Positions 26,622 through 36,351 of a DNA stretch of 64,000 nucleotides are shown one piece after another. The first letter of the stretch is position 1, and each line of letters opens with the position of its first letter. The DNA is from Aliivibrio sifiae (lineage in GTDB: Bacteria; Pseudomonadota; Gammaproteobacteria; Enterobacterales; Vibrionaceae): contig NZ_MSCO01000002.1 of the NCBI RefSeq assembly GCF_002954705.1, forward strand, positions 798,502-862,501, in the 5' to 3' direction. The position numbers were made by a program, and so were the translations under genes. The notes under the pieces were generated by a model, which worked only from the letters and a program-made list of their open reading frames with translations, searched no databases and had not been told where the DNA came from.

Positions 26622-28196
26622 CCTTTTAACTCGCATTGCAGAGCAAAACATAAATTTAGTCTCATTAAATTCCCAGCAGTCCTTAGCGCTTTGGGGATTC
26701 ATTGCTGAGAATTTTACAGAATCAGACAATGAAAAAGCCTATGCCCTATTAATGTGCTCAGAATTTGAAGTGCAATCTAATCAAACCCAAAATAGTATTG
26801 AGCATCTACAACGCGCATTATTGCTTCTATCTCTACCTCAAGATATTGATTTGGTGTTACAAATCTATTCTTCACTTAGTTATCGATATACTGTAGTGGC
26901 GAATACCAAAATGCCTTAGATCATTTATATACGCTATCAAAGCTGGCTGTAGAACATGGTGACAATGAATTTTATATTCAATCAATACTGGGCATTGGTA
27001 ATTTATGTTCTATTTATGGTGATCACCTTAAGGCCTTACGTTATTACCAAAAATTAGAGACACTTAGCTCCAGTATTAAAAGTAATAACCTCTCTTTACG
27101 TTATAGACTCTATACCATCGCCTGCTTATTGGATTTAAACCGCTTATCAAAAGCGAAGAAGCTCCTAGAAGAATGTCAGATTATTCAATATGTTTCAGAT
27201 GATGCTCAACTTGTTGCTCAAGTTCAATTATATTCAGCGAAGCTATTGAGGCTAAAACACTCCCCCCAAGCGGCACTTGAACAATTAATTACATTTAAAA
27301 GAAAGTATCCAAGCGTTTACTCCTTTCCATGGCTGAATAAACTGTTTTCGATTGAAACCGCGTATTGCTTAATCCAACTACAGCGTGGGGAGTTGGCTGA
27401 TGTCATTATTTCTCACCAATTAAAGCAGACTAAAAAATATTCGCAAGGTTACTATATTCGCCAATTACTCGATGTAAAAAGCGATGCTCTCGCTAGTTAT
27501 CAAAGCTTTTCAGAAGCATTACTTTGTGAAAAAGAAGCACATAGTCTAACGGTAGATATAGTCAGAAACTTCCCAATTAACGAACTTGGTAGTCATTCAT
27601 TAAGACGCTTAACTCGATTAGAACTTCAGTTACGCTTAAATATTTCTGAATCTGAAAATATTAAACTCAAGAAAGTCTCCGATCAGCAAAAAGACACAGT
27701 AGCTAGACTTCAGCAAGATGTATTTCATGACAGTTTAACTAAATTATTTAATCGACGTTGGTTCGAAAGTACTTTTGTAAATGAAATTAAGCCGTCACTG
27801 GAAGGCTATCAGCTATTGGTTATTGATATTGATAACTTCAAATCAATAAATGATGAGTACTCACACCTTACTGGCGATGTTATTTTGAAAATAGTAGGGA
27901 GAATATTGCAAGATAGTATTGGTTCATCACACTATGCAGCTCGCTATGGTGGTGAAGAGTTTATTCTTATTATCACATCAAATAATACTAAAGATGGCGA
28001 AAATATTGCTGAAACTTGTAGAATCGCGATTGCAAATTTCGATTGGCGAGAAACACTAAATGAACGAACCATCACAGTCAGTATTGGCCTAACTAAAAAC
28101 GTTAAAGGCGAAGATTATAAAGCCACATTTTTACGCGCAGATAAGGCATTATACCAAGCCAAACGTTCAGGAAAGAATAAAGTTTGTATATATTAA
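26614..28196 (+). pseudogene. TPR-GGDEF protein interrupted by a frameshift
   Basis: The first part (26614-26919, 101 aa) and the second (frame open through 27129-28196) lie in different frames. Reading frame 3 from about 26904 gives YQNALDHLYTLSKLAVEHG and continuous TPR helices into the second part, so a single 1-nt loss near 26890-26905 explains both. The C-terminus is a complete GGDEF domain: DSLTKLFNRRWFE, VIDIDNFKSIND, ARYGGEEF and VSIGLTKN. Intact it would be about 527 aa and make c-di-GMP. No transmembrane segment is seen. A sequencing error is possible. Confidence 0.8.
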
Positions 28197-28246
28197 TTTC
28201 CATACAAGTCTTTGATATTAAGCTTACTATAAGATATCCAGCAATA

Positions 28247-28274
28247 AAAAAGCCAGCACGAATGCTGGCTTTTT
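28247..28274. terminator. shared terminator after the TPR-GGDEF gene
   Basis: AAAAGCCAGCA / TGCTGGCTTTT stem with a CGAA loop and flanking A and T runs, between convergent genes. Confidence 0.9.
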
Positions 28275-28289
28275 TTATTTTAAGAACAC

Positions 28290-28481
28290 CTAACGATACA
28301 GACCTAAATCTCTTTGTAAATGTTCAGATAATTCTGAAGTGTAATATGTAGATGTTACTTGGCCTTTACCAAATAAAACATCAACAAAATGAGCAATCAG
28401 TCCTTTGATAGTTACTGAGTAGGCCTTCTTTTCCAAAGAAGAAGTAGCGATGTTATTAATATTCATTGCTGCCTGTGCCAT
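28290..28481 (-). CDS. small protein, DUF1127-like C-terminus
   Basis: A 63-aa protein from ATG 28481, chosen because GTGAGG sits just upstream; an earlier ATG at 28520 has no ribosome site. The C-terminal SELSEHLQRDLGLYR resembles the DUF1127/YjiS pattern (LS-LRDIGL-R). Small proteins of that kind are often stress-linked or RNA-binding, but no role is shown for this one. Confidence 0.55.
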   Translation of the reverse strand: MAQAAMNINNIATSSLEKKAYSVTIKGLIAHFVDVLFGKGQVTSTYYTSELSEHLQRDLGLYR

Positions 28482-28770
28482 GATTGCCTCACTTAAAAAG
28501 TCATATAATGTTTGATGCACAGATAATAAAACTAAATTTATTGCTCAAAAAATGACTTTTTCTGTAAACTAATATTAGTTTTTCTAATGTAAAAGTTACA
28601 TTACACTTAAATCAAATAAAATGACTAAATAGTCAAAAATAAGCGACAAAAAAGAATAAAAAACCACTTAACATATATTTAACACCAAGCCTATGCAGCA
28701 ATTTTTTAAATTTAGTGTACTGATAATAAAAGTGAGATAAGTTTTACTATTGTTTAAATCCGCTAAATAC

Positions 28771-28801
28771 AAAAAAGCTCCCTAAATTATATTTAGAGAG
28801 C
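28771..28801 (-). terminator. terminator of the 29-aa membrane peptide gene
   Basis: Minus strand GCTCTCTAAAT / ATTTAGGGAGC stem (one G-U) followed by six T (28776-28771), 7 nt after the peptide stop codon. Confidence 0.75.
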
Positions 28802-28807
28802 CCTTTA

Positions 28808-28897
28808 TTATCCAGAAAACTGAACAAAGTATGCGATAACAGCCCAAGCAAAAAACCAACCTACGACCAAAAGCTTATCTGACCAGTCACTACCCAT
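28808..28897 (-). CDS. 29-aa single-pass membrane peptide
   Basis: The minus strand encodes a 29-aa peptide starting MGSDWSDKLLVVGW and ending IAYFVQFSG. Residues 9-26 form one hydrophobic, tryptophan-containing helix. A ribosome-like AGGTAG lies 6 nt before the ATG, and a strong terminator begins 7 nt after the stop. This arrangement supports a real small gene, either free-standing or expressed with the 5'-nucleotidase gene upstream (63-nt gap). Family not recognised; many such peptides are subunits of larger membrane complexes. Confidence 0.6.
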   Translation of the reverse strand: MGSDWSDKLLVVGWFFAWAVIAYFVQFSG

Positions 28898-28960
28898 AAT
28901 CTACCTATTTAACTCTATTAATAACTCATCTCAGAGATAACAAAGCAAAGGTCGTGCCAT

Positions 28961-30700
28961 TTATAAAATTACTGACTCATTTCTATAATATTGATTAAGA
29001 CACTCTATGGGTTTAGCTAAATTAGGGTAATGCGCTAAATAATCAATAAAACAATCAGCCATAGAAAAAGGCGTTGTTATCAGCATATCTTCACGATTAA
29101 TTAAAGGTAAATATCCCTCCTTTCCTTTAATAGTATAAGCAGTTGATGTGCCAAAGTATATTTGCTCATCAATAACAGGTAGCCATCCCATAATTGAGCT
29201 ATAAATACTAAATTCAATAATACGTTGACCGCTTGGTTTCGCTGCATCATAACAATAACGCAACTGAGATACATATGGAAAGCTGCCAGAACCGCTGCCA
29301 ATAACCCCATTATCTGTTGCGTTATCAATCGCTCCTTCTATAGCCGCTTTTAAATACTTTCCTTTAAGGCTATAAATGACAATTGGGATAGCAAATGGCA
29401 ATACCTTTCCGGCAATATCCGCATAAGTAATCTCGCCTTGATTAAGTCCAGCCCTTACTCCCCCTGCATTATGCATAGCAAATTGTACTCGGTTATCAAT
29501 TTGATGAGCTTTAGAATAAAACGCTTCTACAACCCAAGGGGCAATGTCACTTTGACCTTTCTCATTAGGGATACGGCGATGTGATAAATCCTCAACACAC
29601 TGTCCAATAACTTGCTGTGATAAGCGTTCAACTTCTTTTCTATATTTAGCAATAAGTAATGCTTCTACATTAGGATCTTTCTGACAAAAAACAGCATACT
29701 CAAAAGAACTTAACTCTTGAATAATACGTAAGAGATCCTTTTGCTCAACTTGCTGACTACACGCTTTATCTTTATATGCAATATTATCTAAAAGTAAGGT
29801 ATTTTTTCCATTAAAATTCAGTAACTCACCATCATTGCTATATTCTAAATCACAATAGCCTAACGCAAGTGCATGGCATCCAGCTTGGACAATGTACGTA
29901 TCATTTATTTTCTCACCATAAGCTGCCCGTGCTTCTAATCCAATGTCAGTAAAGTCCCCTTGAAGAACGTGGCTATGCCCTCCAACTATAAGATCAATAC
30001 CAGAAACAGATTTTGCTAATTGTTTATCTGCTTCATAACCTAAATGACTAATAACAATAGCGTTATTTATTCCTTGATTAGACAGGTGCTGCATTGTATT
30101 TTTTGCAGTTTCTATTGCATTAATAAATGGCGTATCAGGATCTGGATTGGCAAGTATTTCCATTTGGTCAATCGTCAACCCCAAAATAGCCACCTCGATT
30201 GAACCGACTTGCTTGATCATATACTTAGCGATGTGTAAATCAGCATCAAAATCTAAAATACGATCTTGATGTTTTAATCTATGCCCTTTAGATTGATCTT
30301 CTTGGCTTAAATCCCAGTTTCCCATTAGAATTGGAAACTGTGTATTAGCAATGAATTCACTGACTAATTCATTACCTAAATCAAATTCATGATTGCCTAA
30401 AACCATACCATCAAAAGGAAGTTGATTTAATAAATCAGCATTGGCCTTACCTTTATATAAAGAAAAGTATAAAGTACCTTGAAAACAGTCCCCAGCATGA
30501 AATAACGCGACCTCACCCTCTTGCTGTTTTTGTTCTTTAGAGAGAATCGAAATTTGATGAGATAAACGAGAAAAGCCACCACATTTAATATAAAACTTAT
30601 CCAACCCGTCGCAATTTAGCGCGATAACAGACTCATCAAAATAAGAATGCGTGTCATTGATGTGCATCACTCTCAATATATTGCTCTTTTGGTCTTTCAT
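28961..30700 (-). CDS. 5'-nucleotidase/UshA-type metallophosphoesterase lacking a signal peptide
   Basis: About 579 aa. The N-terminal metallophosphatase domain shows HINDTHSYF, HAGDCFQGT, GNHEFDLG, SHLGYEADK and GGHSHVLQG, the full metal-ligand set. The C-terminal 5'-nucleotidase substrate domain follows, with HNAGGVRAGLNQGEITYADI. I start at ATG 30700, after GGAAAGGAAAGAG; the upstream ATG at 30736 has no ribosome site. With this start there is no signal peptide, unlike UshA, so a cytoplasmic role in nucleotide or related phosphoester turnover is likely. Confidence 0.85.
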   Translation of the reverse strand: MKDQKSNILRVMHINDTHSYFDESVIALNCDGLDKFYIKCGGFSRLSHQISILSKEQKQQEGEVALFHAGDCFQGTLYFSLYKGKANADLLNQLPFDGMVLGNHEFDLGNELVSEFIANTQFPILMGNWDLSQEDQSKGHRLKHQDRILDFDADLHIAKYMIKQVGSIEVAILGLTIDQMEILANPDPDTPFINAIETAKNTMQHLSNQGINNAIVISHLGYEADKQLAKSVSGIDLIVGGHSHVLQGDFTDIGLEARAAYGEKINDTYIVQAGCHALALGYCDLEYSNDGELLNFNGKNTLLLDNIAYKDKACSQQVEQKDLLRIIQELSSFEYAVFCQKDPNVEALLIAKYRKEVERLSQQVIGQCVEDLSHRRIPNEKGQSDIAPWVVEAFYSKAHQIDNRVQFAMHNAGGVRAGLNQGEITYADIAGKVLPFAIPIVIYSLKGKYLKAAIEGAIDNATDNGVIGSGSGSFPYVSQLRYCYDAAKPSGQRIIEFSIYSSIMGWLPVIDEQIYFGTSTAYTIKGKEGYLPLINREDMLITTPFSMADCFIDYLAHYPNLAKPIECLNQYYRNESVIL

Positions 30701-30970
30701 TGTCTCTTTCCTTTCCAGAGCAAACAAATGTAACATGAAAAAGATATCAGCAAACCGCCTCTAAAACCACACCAAACCACTAATGAAAAGATACTTCTGA
30801 TTTATTTACCTTCCGTTATCTTATTAAGACCGTTGGATTTAACGACGTAGTTACATTTATAACAACTTGTTTTTATATCAAAATCATTGATAAATGTGAC
30901 TCCTATAATGCTCTACTCTATTTAATTGCTATATAGTTATTCATATAAGTGTCTCTAATGAGGAAGTATT

Positions 30971-32605
30971 ATGCTCTTAGAACGAATAGAAGTATCAGGC
31001 TTTAGAGGTATTAAGCGCTTATCCCTTTCATTTGAACAATTAACAACGTTGATTGGTGAAAATACTTGGGGTAAATCATCCCTGCTTGATGCTTTATCAA
31101 TTGCTCTCCCTGTTTCTGGAGAACTTCATCAGTTTACGTTAAAAGATTTCCATCAAGACCACTCTATTTCTTATACCCAAGATCAGCATATTCAGATAAT
31201 TATTAGCTGGAAAACTACAGAGAAAAATGAACATAGAGCAGGTCGCTATAGAAAACTCTCTAGCCTATGGCAAAGTAGCACTAGTGATCATTACCAACGA
31301 ATTTATTACCGTATTAGTGCGACAAATAATGAAGGCAAAATCACCTCATCAAGCTCATTCTTAAATAGTGACGGAGAAATCCTTCGTTATCATAAGATTG
31401 AATATCTCATCACTGAATTAATGCGCCTTCATCCCGTTATCCGTATACGCGATTCACGACGACTCAACCTTGAAGAAGTGGCTGAATCAATTCCTAACGA
31501 TAGAATAGAACGTCGAATAAATAATACTTGTCGCCGTTTAATGACAGCACCAGGGCAAGTAAATAGCGGCGAAATAAAAAGTGCTCTTCACTCTATGCAG
31601 TCATTGGTAGAGCATTACTTCGCTTTTAAAAATCATAAAAGAAATACCCCACATAGAATTCATGATGACCTATTTTTTGGCCAAAAAACAGAAGGCGTTT
31701 CTTTATCTCAATTCATTAACCAAAACAAAAATAAACAAACAAAACTACTTTTACTTGGGCTCTTAAACACCTATTTAAGAGCAAAAGGCCCTAACACATT
31801 AAAAAAATCAGCAAGACCATTAATGATTATTGAGGATCCGGAAGGCCGCTTACACCCAACACAATTGATACAAGCGTGGTCTTTGCTTAACCATATTCCG
31901 ATGCAAAAAATACTCACGACAAACAGCAGTGAATTACTTAGTGCTGTTCCTTTATGTTCTATTCGTCGTCTAGTTAGAGAATCTGATTCTACGTCCAGTT
32001 ATTCCGTATCACCAACCAACTTATCGCGTGATGATTTACGTCGAATTACTTTTCATATTCGCTTTCAAAGGACCAATGCATTATTTGCGCGTTGTTGGTT
32101 ATTAGTTGAAGGAGAAACAGAAGTTTGGTTATTTAATGAAATGGCTCGAATTTTGGGTTATAACCTTGCGGCAGAAGGTGTCCAAATCATTGAGTTTGCT
32201 CAATCTGGCTTAAAATCACTGATAAAAATAGCAAAAGCACTTCATATTGAATGGCACGTGGTGACAGATGGCGATCCTGCAGGAAAGAAATACGCCTTTG
32301 CAGTGAAGAGTCAATTAGATAACGAGCATGAGCGTCATAGATTGACGGAATTACCCCACAAAGATATCGAACACTATTTGTATCATAATGGATTTGAAGA
32401 TCTATTTAGAACACTGGCCAATATAACCAAAGATCAACCAGTACCTCCGAAAAAAATCATAATTAAAACGTTAAAAAAATTCGCAAAACCCGATCTTGCA
32501 TTGGCAATAGTACAACACAGTGAAGAGTTAGGACCTGACAGCATCCCACTACTATTACGTTGGACACTCAAACGAACGGTTACAATGGCAAAAGGGCAAG
32601 GATAA
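30971..32605 (+). CDS. ybjD: OLD-family ATPase/TOPRIM nuclease, YbjD type
   Basis: A 544-aa protein. It has an SMC-like ATPase with Walker A IGENTWGKSS (around residue 28) and an ABC-type LLIEDPEGRLHP-like Walker B (here MIIEDPEGRLHPTQL). The TOPRIM part is LLVEGETEVWLFNE, then VTDGDPAGKKY. Length and sequence layout match E. coli YbjD (552 aa), including HIRFQRTNALFARCWLLVEG. The family is thought to act on DNA; the precise role of YbjD is unknown. It is a single gene with its own terminator and no defence-type partner. Confidence 0.88.
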   Translation: MLLERIEVSGFRGIKRLSLSFEQLTTLIGENTWGKSSLLDALSIALPVSGELHQFTLKDFHQDHSISYTQDQHIQIIISWKTTEKNEHRAGRYRKLSSLWQSSTSDHYQRIYYRISATNNEGKITSSSSFLNSDGEILRYHKIEYLITELMRLHPVIRIRDSRRLNLEEVAESIPNDRIERRINNTCRRLMTAPGQVNSGEIKSALHSMQSLVEHYFAFKNHKRNTPHRIHDDLFFGQKTEGVSLSQFINQNKNKQTKLLLLGLLNTYLRAKGPNTLKKSARPLMIIEDPEGRLHPTQLIQAWSLLNHIPMQKILTTNSSELLSAVPLCSIRRLVRESDSTSSYSVSPTNLSRDDLRRITFHIRFQRTNALFARCWLLVEGETEVWLFNEMARILGYNLAAEGVQIIEFAQSGLKSLIKIAKALHIEWHVVTDGDPAGKKYAFAVKSQLDNEHERHRLTELPHKDIEHYLYHNGFEDLFRTLANITKDQPVPPKKIIIKTLKKFAKPDLALAIVQHSEELGPDSIPLLLRWTLKRTVTMAKGQG

Positions 32606-32621
32606 ACAATCTAGAAAAAAC

Positions 32622-32656
32622 AAAAACGCCAGTCACTTTATGTCACTGGCGTTTTT
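32622..32656. terminator. shared terminator of ybjD and aroG
   Basis: AAAAACGCCAGT / ACTGGCGTTTTT, 12-bp perfect stem with an 11-nt loop, between convergent genes. Confidence 0.92.
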
Positions 32657-32670
32657 ATATTTAAAAAATA

Positions 32671-33723
32671 CTACTTATTGCGACGAGCGCTCACTGCATC
32701 TGCTAATTGACGAAGTACTGTTTCAGTATCATCCCAACCAATACATGCATCAGTAATTGATTGGCCGTAATTTTCAGCTTTACCATCAACAAGGTCTTGA
32801 CGACCTTCAACTAGATGGCTCTCAATCATCACACCAAATACGGCATCTTCACCACCCGAAATTTGACCACATACGTCATTAGAAACAATCATCTGACGTT
32901 TAAAGTCTTTTGAACTATTTGCGTGGCTAAAATCAATCATCACTTTTTCAGGTAAACCAGAAGCGGAAAGTTGCTCTTTCACTGGTTTAACGTGCTCAGC
33001 ACTGTAGTTTGGCTCTTTACCACCACGAAGGATGATATGACAATCAGGATTGCCTGCCGTTTCAATAATTGCAGAGTGACCATACTTAGTAACAGACAAG
33101 AAATGGTGAGAAGAACCCGCCGAACGGATTGCATCAGTAGCGATCTTAATATTACCATCTGTTCCATTCTTAAATCCTACAGGACAAGATAAACCTGAAG
33201 ATAATTCACGGTGTACTTGTGATTCTGTAGTACGAGCACCAATAGCGCCCCAACTGATTAGATCGCCCATGTATTGCGGTGTGATCATATCTAGGAATTC
33301 ACCAGCAGTAGGTAAGCCCATATCAGTAAGATCAAGCAGTAACTTACGCCCCATACGAAGGCCATCATTTAATTTATATGAATCATCCATGTACGGGTCA
33401 TTAATCAGACCTTTCCAACCCACTGTTGTACGTGGTTTTTCAAAATACACACGCATAACCACTTCAAGACGATCACCTAACTCATTACGTAATGTATTAA
33501 GTTTAGCGCCGTACTCTAACGCGGCTTTAGTATCATGAATTGAACATGGTCCAATAATAACAAGAAGACGATCATCGTCACCTTGTAAAATATTATGGAT
33601 AGCTTGGCGAGATTGAAATACCGTTTTTGCGGCGACTTCAGTCGCAGGGAATTTCTCTAACACAGCAACAGGCGGTAATAATTCTTTTACTTTATTAATT
33701 CGTACATCATCAGTTTGATACAT
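32671..33723 (-). CDS. aroG: 3-deoxy-7-phosphoheptulonate (DAHP) synthase, AroG type
   Basis: 350 aa, equal to E. coli AroG. It condenses PEP and erythrose-4-phosphate in the first step of aromatic amino-acid synthesis. Motifs: IGPCSIHD, VYFEKPRTTVGWKGLINDP, GARTTESQVHRELASG-like GARTTESQVHRELSSG, FKNGTDG, ILRGGKEPNYS and IDFSHANSSK. The ribosome site GGAAG lies 8 nt before the ATG. A short leader frame with its own site and a palindrome precede it. AroG is usually feedback-inhibited by phenylalanine; which amino acid applies here cannot be read directly. Confidence 0.95.
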   Translation of the reverse strand: MYQTDDVRINKVKELLPPVAVLEKFPATEVAAKTVFQSRQAIHNILQGDDDRLLVIIGPCSIHDTKAALEYGAKLNTLRNELGDRLEVVMRVYFEKPRTTVGWKGLINDPYMDDSYKLNDGLRMGRKLLLDLTDMGLPTAGEFLDMITPQYMGDLISWGAIGARTTESQVHRELSSGLSCPVGFKNGTDGNIKIATDAIRSAGSSHHFLSVTKYGHSAIIETAGNPDCHIILRGGKEPNYSAEHVKPVKEQLSASGLPEKVMIDFSHANSSKDFKRQMIVSNDVCGQISGGEDAVFGVMIESHLVEGRQDLVDGKAENYGQSITDACIGWDDTETVLRQLADAVSARRNK

Positions 33724-33737
33724 CTTTATGCTTCCAT

Positions 33738-33770
33738 CTATTTATGCAGTATATACTCTGTATGCTGCAT
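33738..33770 (-). CDS. possible 10-codon aroG leader peptide
   Basis: Minus strand: ATG at 33770, stop TAG at 33740-33738, encoding MQHTEYILHK. A good ribosome site GGAG lies 7 nt before the ATG, and the stop is 14 nt before aroG. The frame is bracketed by an imperfect inverted repeat, ATGCAGCATA / TATACTGCAT on this strand (33770-33761 with 33753-33744). It may couple or regulate aroG translation. It lacks Phe and Trp codons and has a single Tyr. Confidence 0.4.
   Translation of the reverse strand: MQHTEYILHK
33744..33770 (-). promoter_or_regulatory. inverted repeat in the aroG leader
   Basis: Two 10-nt arms (one mismatch) around a 7-nt centre. On DNA it could be a repressor operator; on RNA a hairpin hiding the leader-peptide start. 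I do not find a TYR box (TGTAAA-N6-TTTACA) in the gap. Confidence 0.4.
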
Positions 33771-33975
33771 GTTTATTCTCCATACTGGTAACGTAACGTG
33801 TCTTGTGATGTTGTGCAATGGTTAATTTAATATAAATTCTACCTCAGCCTATATTTGACCTTAACCACACATAAGCATTAATTTCGGTTAAAAATAAATC
33901 AACTAATGAATTATCACTTTTCTAGCTTTATGAATATGTTACAGTAAGTTTAGTAACTAAGTGCTAGGATGAATT

Positions 33976-34722
33976 GTGACTAATAATAATACAAAGAGAC
34001 CCAATATCATTAGCTTTGAAACGGTTGATAAATACTACGGCCAATTTCACGCATTAAAAAACATCAACCTCACGATTAGCGAAGGGGAGAAAGTGGTTAT
34101 TTGTGGTCCATCAGGCTCAGGTAAATCTACCTTAATCCGCTGTATCAATGCGTTGGAATCAATTCAAGGTGGTACTCTTACCCTCTTTAATCACCCTCTT
34201 TCTTCTAAACAATTAATGAAGGGGGAAGTTGGCATGGTTTTTCAGCATTTCAATTTATTTCCACACCTTACGGTATTAGAAAATCTTACCCTTGCACCGA
34301 TGAAGACCTTAAAACTGTCAAAACAAGAAGCACACCAGCGTGCATTGACCTATTTACAGCGAGTCAACATCGCAGAACAAGCAGATAAGTACCCATCTCA
34401 ACTCTCTGGTGGACAACAACAACGCGTAGCTATTGCTCGTTCACTTTGTATGAAACCTCAGGTTTTGCTTTTTGATGAACCAACATCCGCACTTGACCCT
34501 GAAATGATCAGTGAAGTGTTAGATGTTATGTCGGATTTAGCAAAAGATGGAATGACAATGGTCTGCGTTACTCATGAAATGGGCTTTGCTAAAAAAGTGG
34601 CTGATCGAGTCGTATTTATGGATGAAGGAGAAATCGTTGAAATCGCAAAACCTCAACAATTCTTTGAAAACCCACAGCATCAACGAACTCAACATTTTTT
34701 AAATCAAATTTTAAGCTATTAA
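33976..34722 (+). CDS. polar amino-acid ABC transporter, ATP-binding subunit
   Basis: A 248-aa ABC ATPase of the GlnQ/HisP type: Walker [11 protein letters not shown]-loop [16 protein letters not shown], signature LSGGQQQR, Walker [13 protein letters not shown], and H-loop [11 protein letters not shown] start; the ATG a few bases upstream is out of frame and hits a stop. First gene of a four-gene operon encoding ATPase, permease, binding protein and permease. Confidence 0.93.
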   Translation: MTNNNTKRPNIISFETVDKYYGQFHALKNINLTISEGEKVVICGPSGSGKSTLIRCINALESIQGGTLTLFNHPLSSKQLMKGEVGMVFQHFNLFPHLTVLENLTLAPMKTLKLSKQEAHQRALTYLQRVNIAEQADKYPSQLSGGQQQRVAIARSLCMKPQVLLFDEPTSALDPEMISEVLDVMSDLAKDGMTMVCVTHEMGFAKKVADRVVFMDEGEIVEIAKPQQFFENPQHQRTQHFLNQILSY

Positions 34723-34726
34723 TATT

Positions 34727-35521
34727 ATGCGCCGTTTGATGACTATTTTATCCCCTATTTTTTCAGCACTGTTGCAAATCACTTTATTGGGCATTGCTCT
34801 TTATTGGATATTAGACAGTGGTGCACAAGCCATAAACTATCAATGGCAATGGGACCGCGTTCCTGATTATCTGTTTTTCTATGAAGATGGCGAATGGTTT
34901 CCTGCCGAACTTATCGAAGGCTTATTAGTCACTCTTAATATCTCAGCGATTAGTGCCATTGCGACTCTTTTAATTGCGCTAGTTACTGCCCTATTACGCT
35001 TATCTGATTCGATTGTAGGACGAAGCCTCGCGACCTTCTATATTGAAATAATAAGAAATACCCCTCTATTAGTACAAATCTACTTATTGTATTTTGTCTT
35101 TGGCCCTTTTTTAGGTCTAGAGAGAACAACAACCGCCGTTCTCGCATTAGCACTATTTCAAGGGGCCTATACCGCTGAGATCTTACGTTCCGGCTTGGTT
35201 AATTTACCTAAAGGACAATTAGAAGCATGTAAAACCTTAGGTTTATCCTCATTTAATAGCTATCGCTACGTAGTATTACCTCAAGTGATCAGAAATACAC
35301 TTCCTTCTTTAACTAACGAATTAGTTTCTTTAGTGAAAAACTCTTCTATAGTCAGTGTGATGGCTATTTTTGATTTAACCACTGAGGGGCGTAATATTGT
35401 CTCAGATACCGCAATGCCATTTGAAATTTGGTTCAGTGTCGCTGCCATTTATTTACTTATCACGTTAACACTTTCTGGGCTATCCGCTTGGTTAGAACAT
35501 CGAATGCATAATGCACATTAA
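34727..35521 (+). CDS. amino-acid ABC transporter permease
   Basis: 264 aa with five predicted membrane helices. It has the HisMQ-type permease coupling motif (EAAKTLGLS-like EACKTLGLSSFNSYRYVVLPQ) and the IEIIRNTPLLVQIYLLYF signature. It starts 4 nt after the ATPase stop. Partner of the second permease in a heterodimeric channel. Confidence 0.92.
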   Translation: MRRLMTILSPIFSALLQITLLGIALYWILDSGAQAINYQWQWDRVPDYLFFYEDGEWFPAELIEGLLVTLNISAISAIATLLIALVTALLRLSDSIVGRSLATFYIEIIRNTPLLVQIYLLYFVFGPFLGLERTTTAVLALALFQGAYTAEILRSGLVNLPKGQLEACKTLGLSSFNSYRYVVLPQVIRNTLPSLTNELVSLVKNSSIVSVMAIFDLTTEGRNIVSDTAMPFEIWFSVAAIYLLITLTLSGLSAWLEHRMHNAH

Positions 35522-35536
35522 GGGAGAAACATACGC

Positions 35537-36346
35537 ATGAAGCAATTATTACTGTCATTTCTTAGCTTGAGTCTACTGTTTAGTAGTTCAGTATTTTCAG
35601 CTACCTCATCAGATAGCACTCCAAATGTTGATAAAATCAAAGACAGAGGCACACTTAAAGTAGGCTTAAGTACTTTTGTACCTTGGGCAATGAGAAACAA
35701 GCAAGGCGAACTTATTGGTTTTGAAGTTGATGTAGCCAAGCGTTTAGCAAAAGATTCTGGTTTAAAAATTGAATTTATTCCAACGGCTTGGGATGGCATT
35801 ATTCCATCTCTTATCTCAGGTAAATTTGATGTTATCATCGGTGGATTAACCATTACTGATGAACGTTCTAAAAGTGTTTTATTTACTATTCCTTATTCTC
35901 ATTCTGGTGTTCAAGTTGCCGCAAATAAAAAAATGACCGAAGGCTTTACTCGTGAACAATTCAACTCTCGTCGTGTAAAATTTGCTGCACGTCGTGGTTC
36001 TATTACCGTAGCAGCAATTAAAGAACACTTCCCAAAAGCGAAAGTTCTTCAATTTGATGATGATGCACAAGCATTCCAAGAAGTATTAAATGGCAATGCC
36101 CATGCCGTTGCCGCTTCCACACCAAAACCTGAATTCGATACAATTAAATACTCTGATATCTTATATTTACCATTTAAAGAGCGTTTGTCTCAAGGTAATG
36201 AGGCCTTTGCTGTTCGTCTTGGCGAAGAAGATAAAAAAGCCTATTTTGATACATGGATTAAAGCTCGTACTGAAGATGGTTGGCTAAAAGAGCGTTATGA
36301 TTATTGGTTTACTAGCCTAGATTGGCAATCACAAACAGCGAACTAA
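35537..36346 (+). CDS. amino-acid ABC transporter substrate-binding protein
   Basis: 269 aa with a Sec signal peptide (residues 1-21, ending VFS-A). It has the SBP family 3 pattern: LKVGLSTFVPWAMRNKQGELIGFEVDVAKRL (in part GFEVDVAKRLAKDSG), then GGLTITDERSKSVLFTIPYS. It captures polar amino acids in the periplasm; the exact ligand is not evident. Confidence 0.92.
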   Translation: MKQLLLSFLSLSLLFSSSVFSATSSDSTPNVDKIKDRGTLKVGLSTFVPWAMRNKQGELIGFEVDVAKRLAKDSGLKIEFIPTAWDGIIPSLISGKFDVIIGGLTITDERSKSVLFTIPYSHSGVQVAANKKMTEGFTREQFNSRRVKFAARRGSITVAAIKEHFPKAKVLQFDDDAQAFQEVLNGNAHAVAASTPKPEFDTIKYSDILYLPFKERLSQGNEAFAVRLGEEDKKAYFDTWIKARTEDGWLKERYDYWFTSLDWQSQTAN

Positions 36347-36351
36347 GTACT

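Noticed and set aside
30971..32605. OLD nuclease as part of an anti-phage defence system (Gabija-like)
   Set aside because: No helicase partner or other defence gene adjoins it, and length and sequence match the housekeeping-type YbjD.
33724..33975. TyrR or TrpR box before aroG
   Set aside because: No TGTAAA-N6-TTTACA or TrpR-type palindrome found; only the unrelated ATGCAG-type inverted repeat is present.
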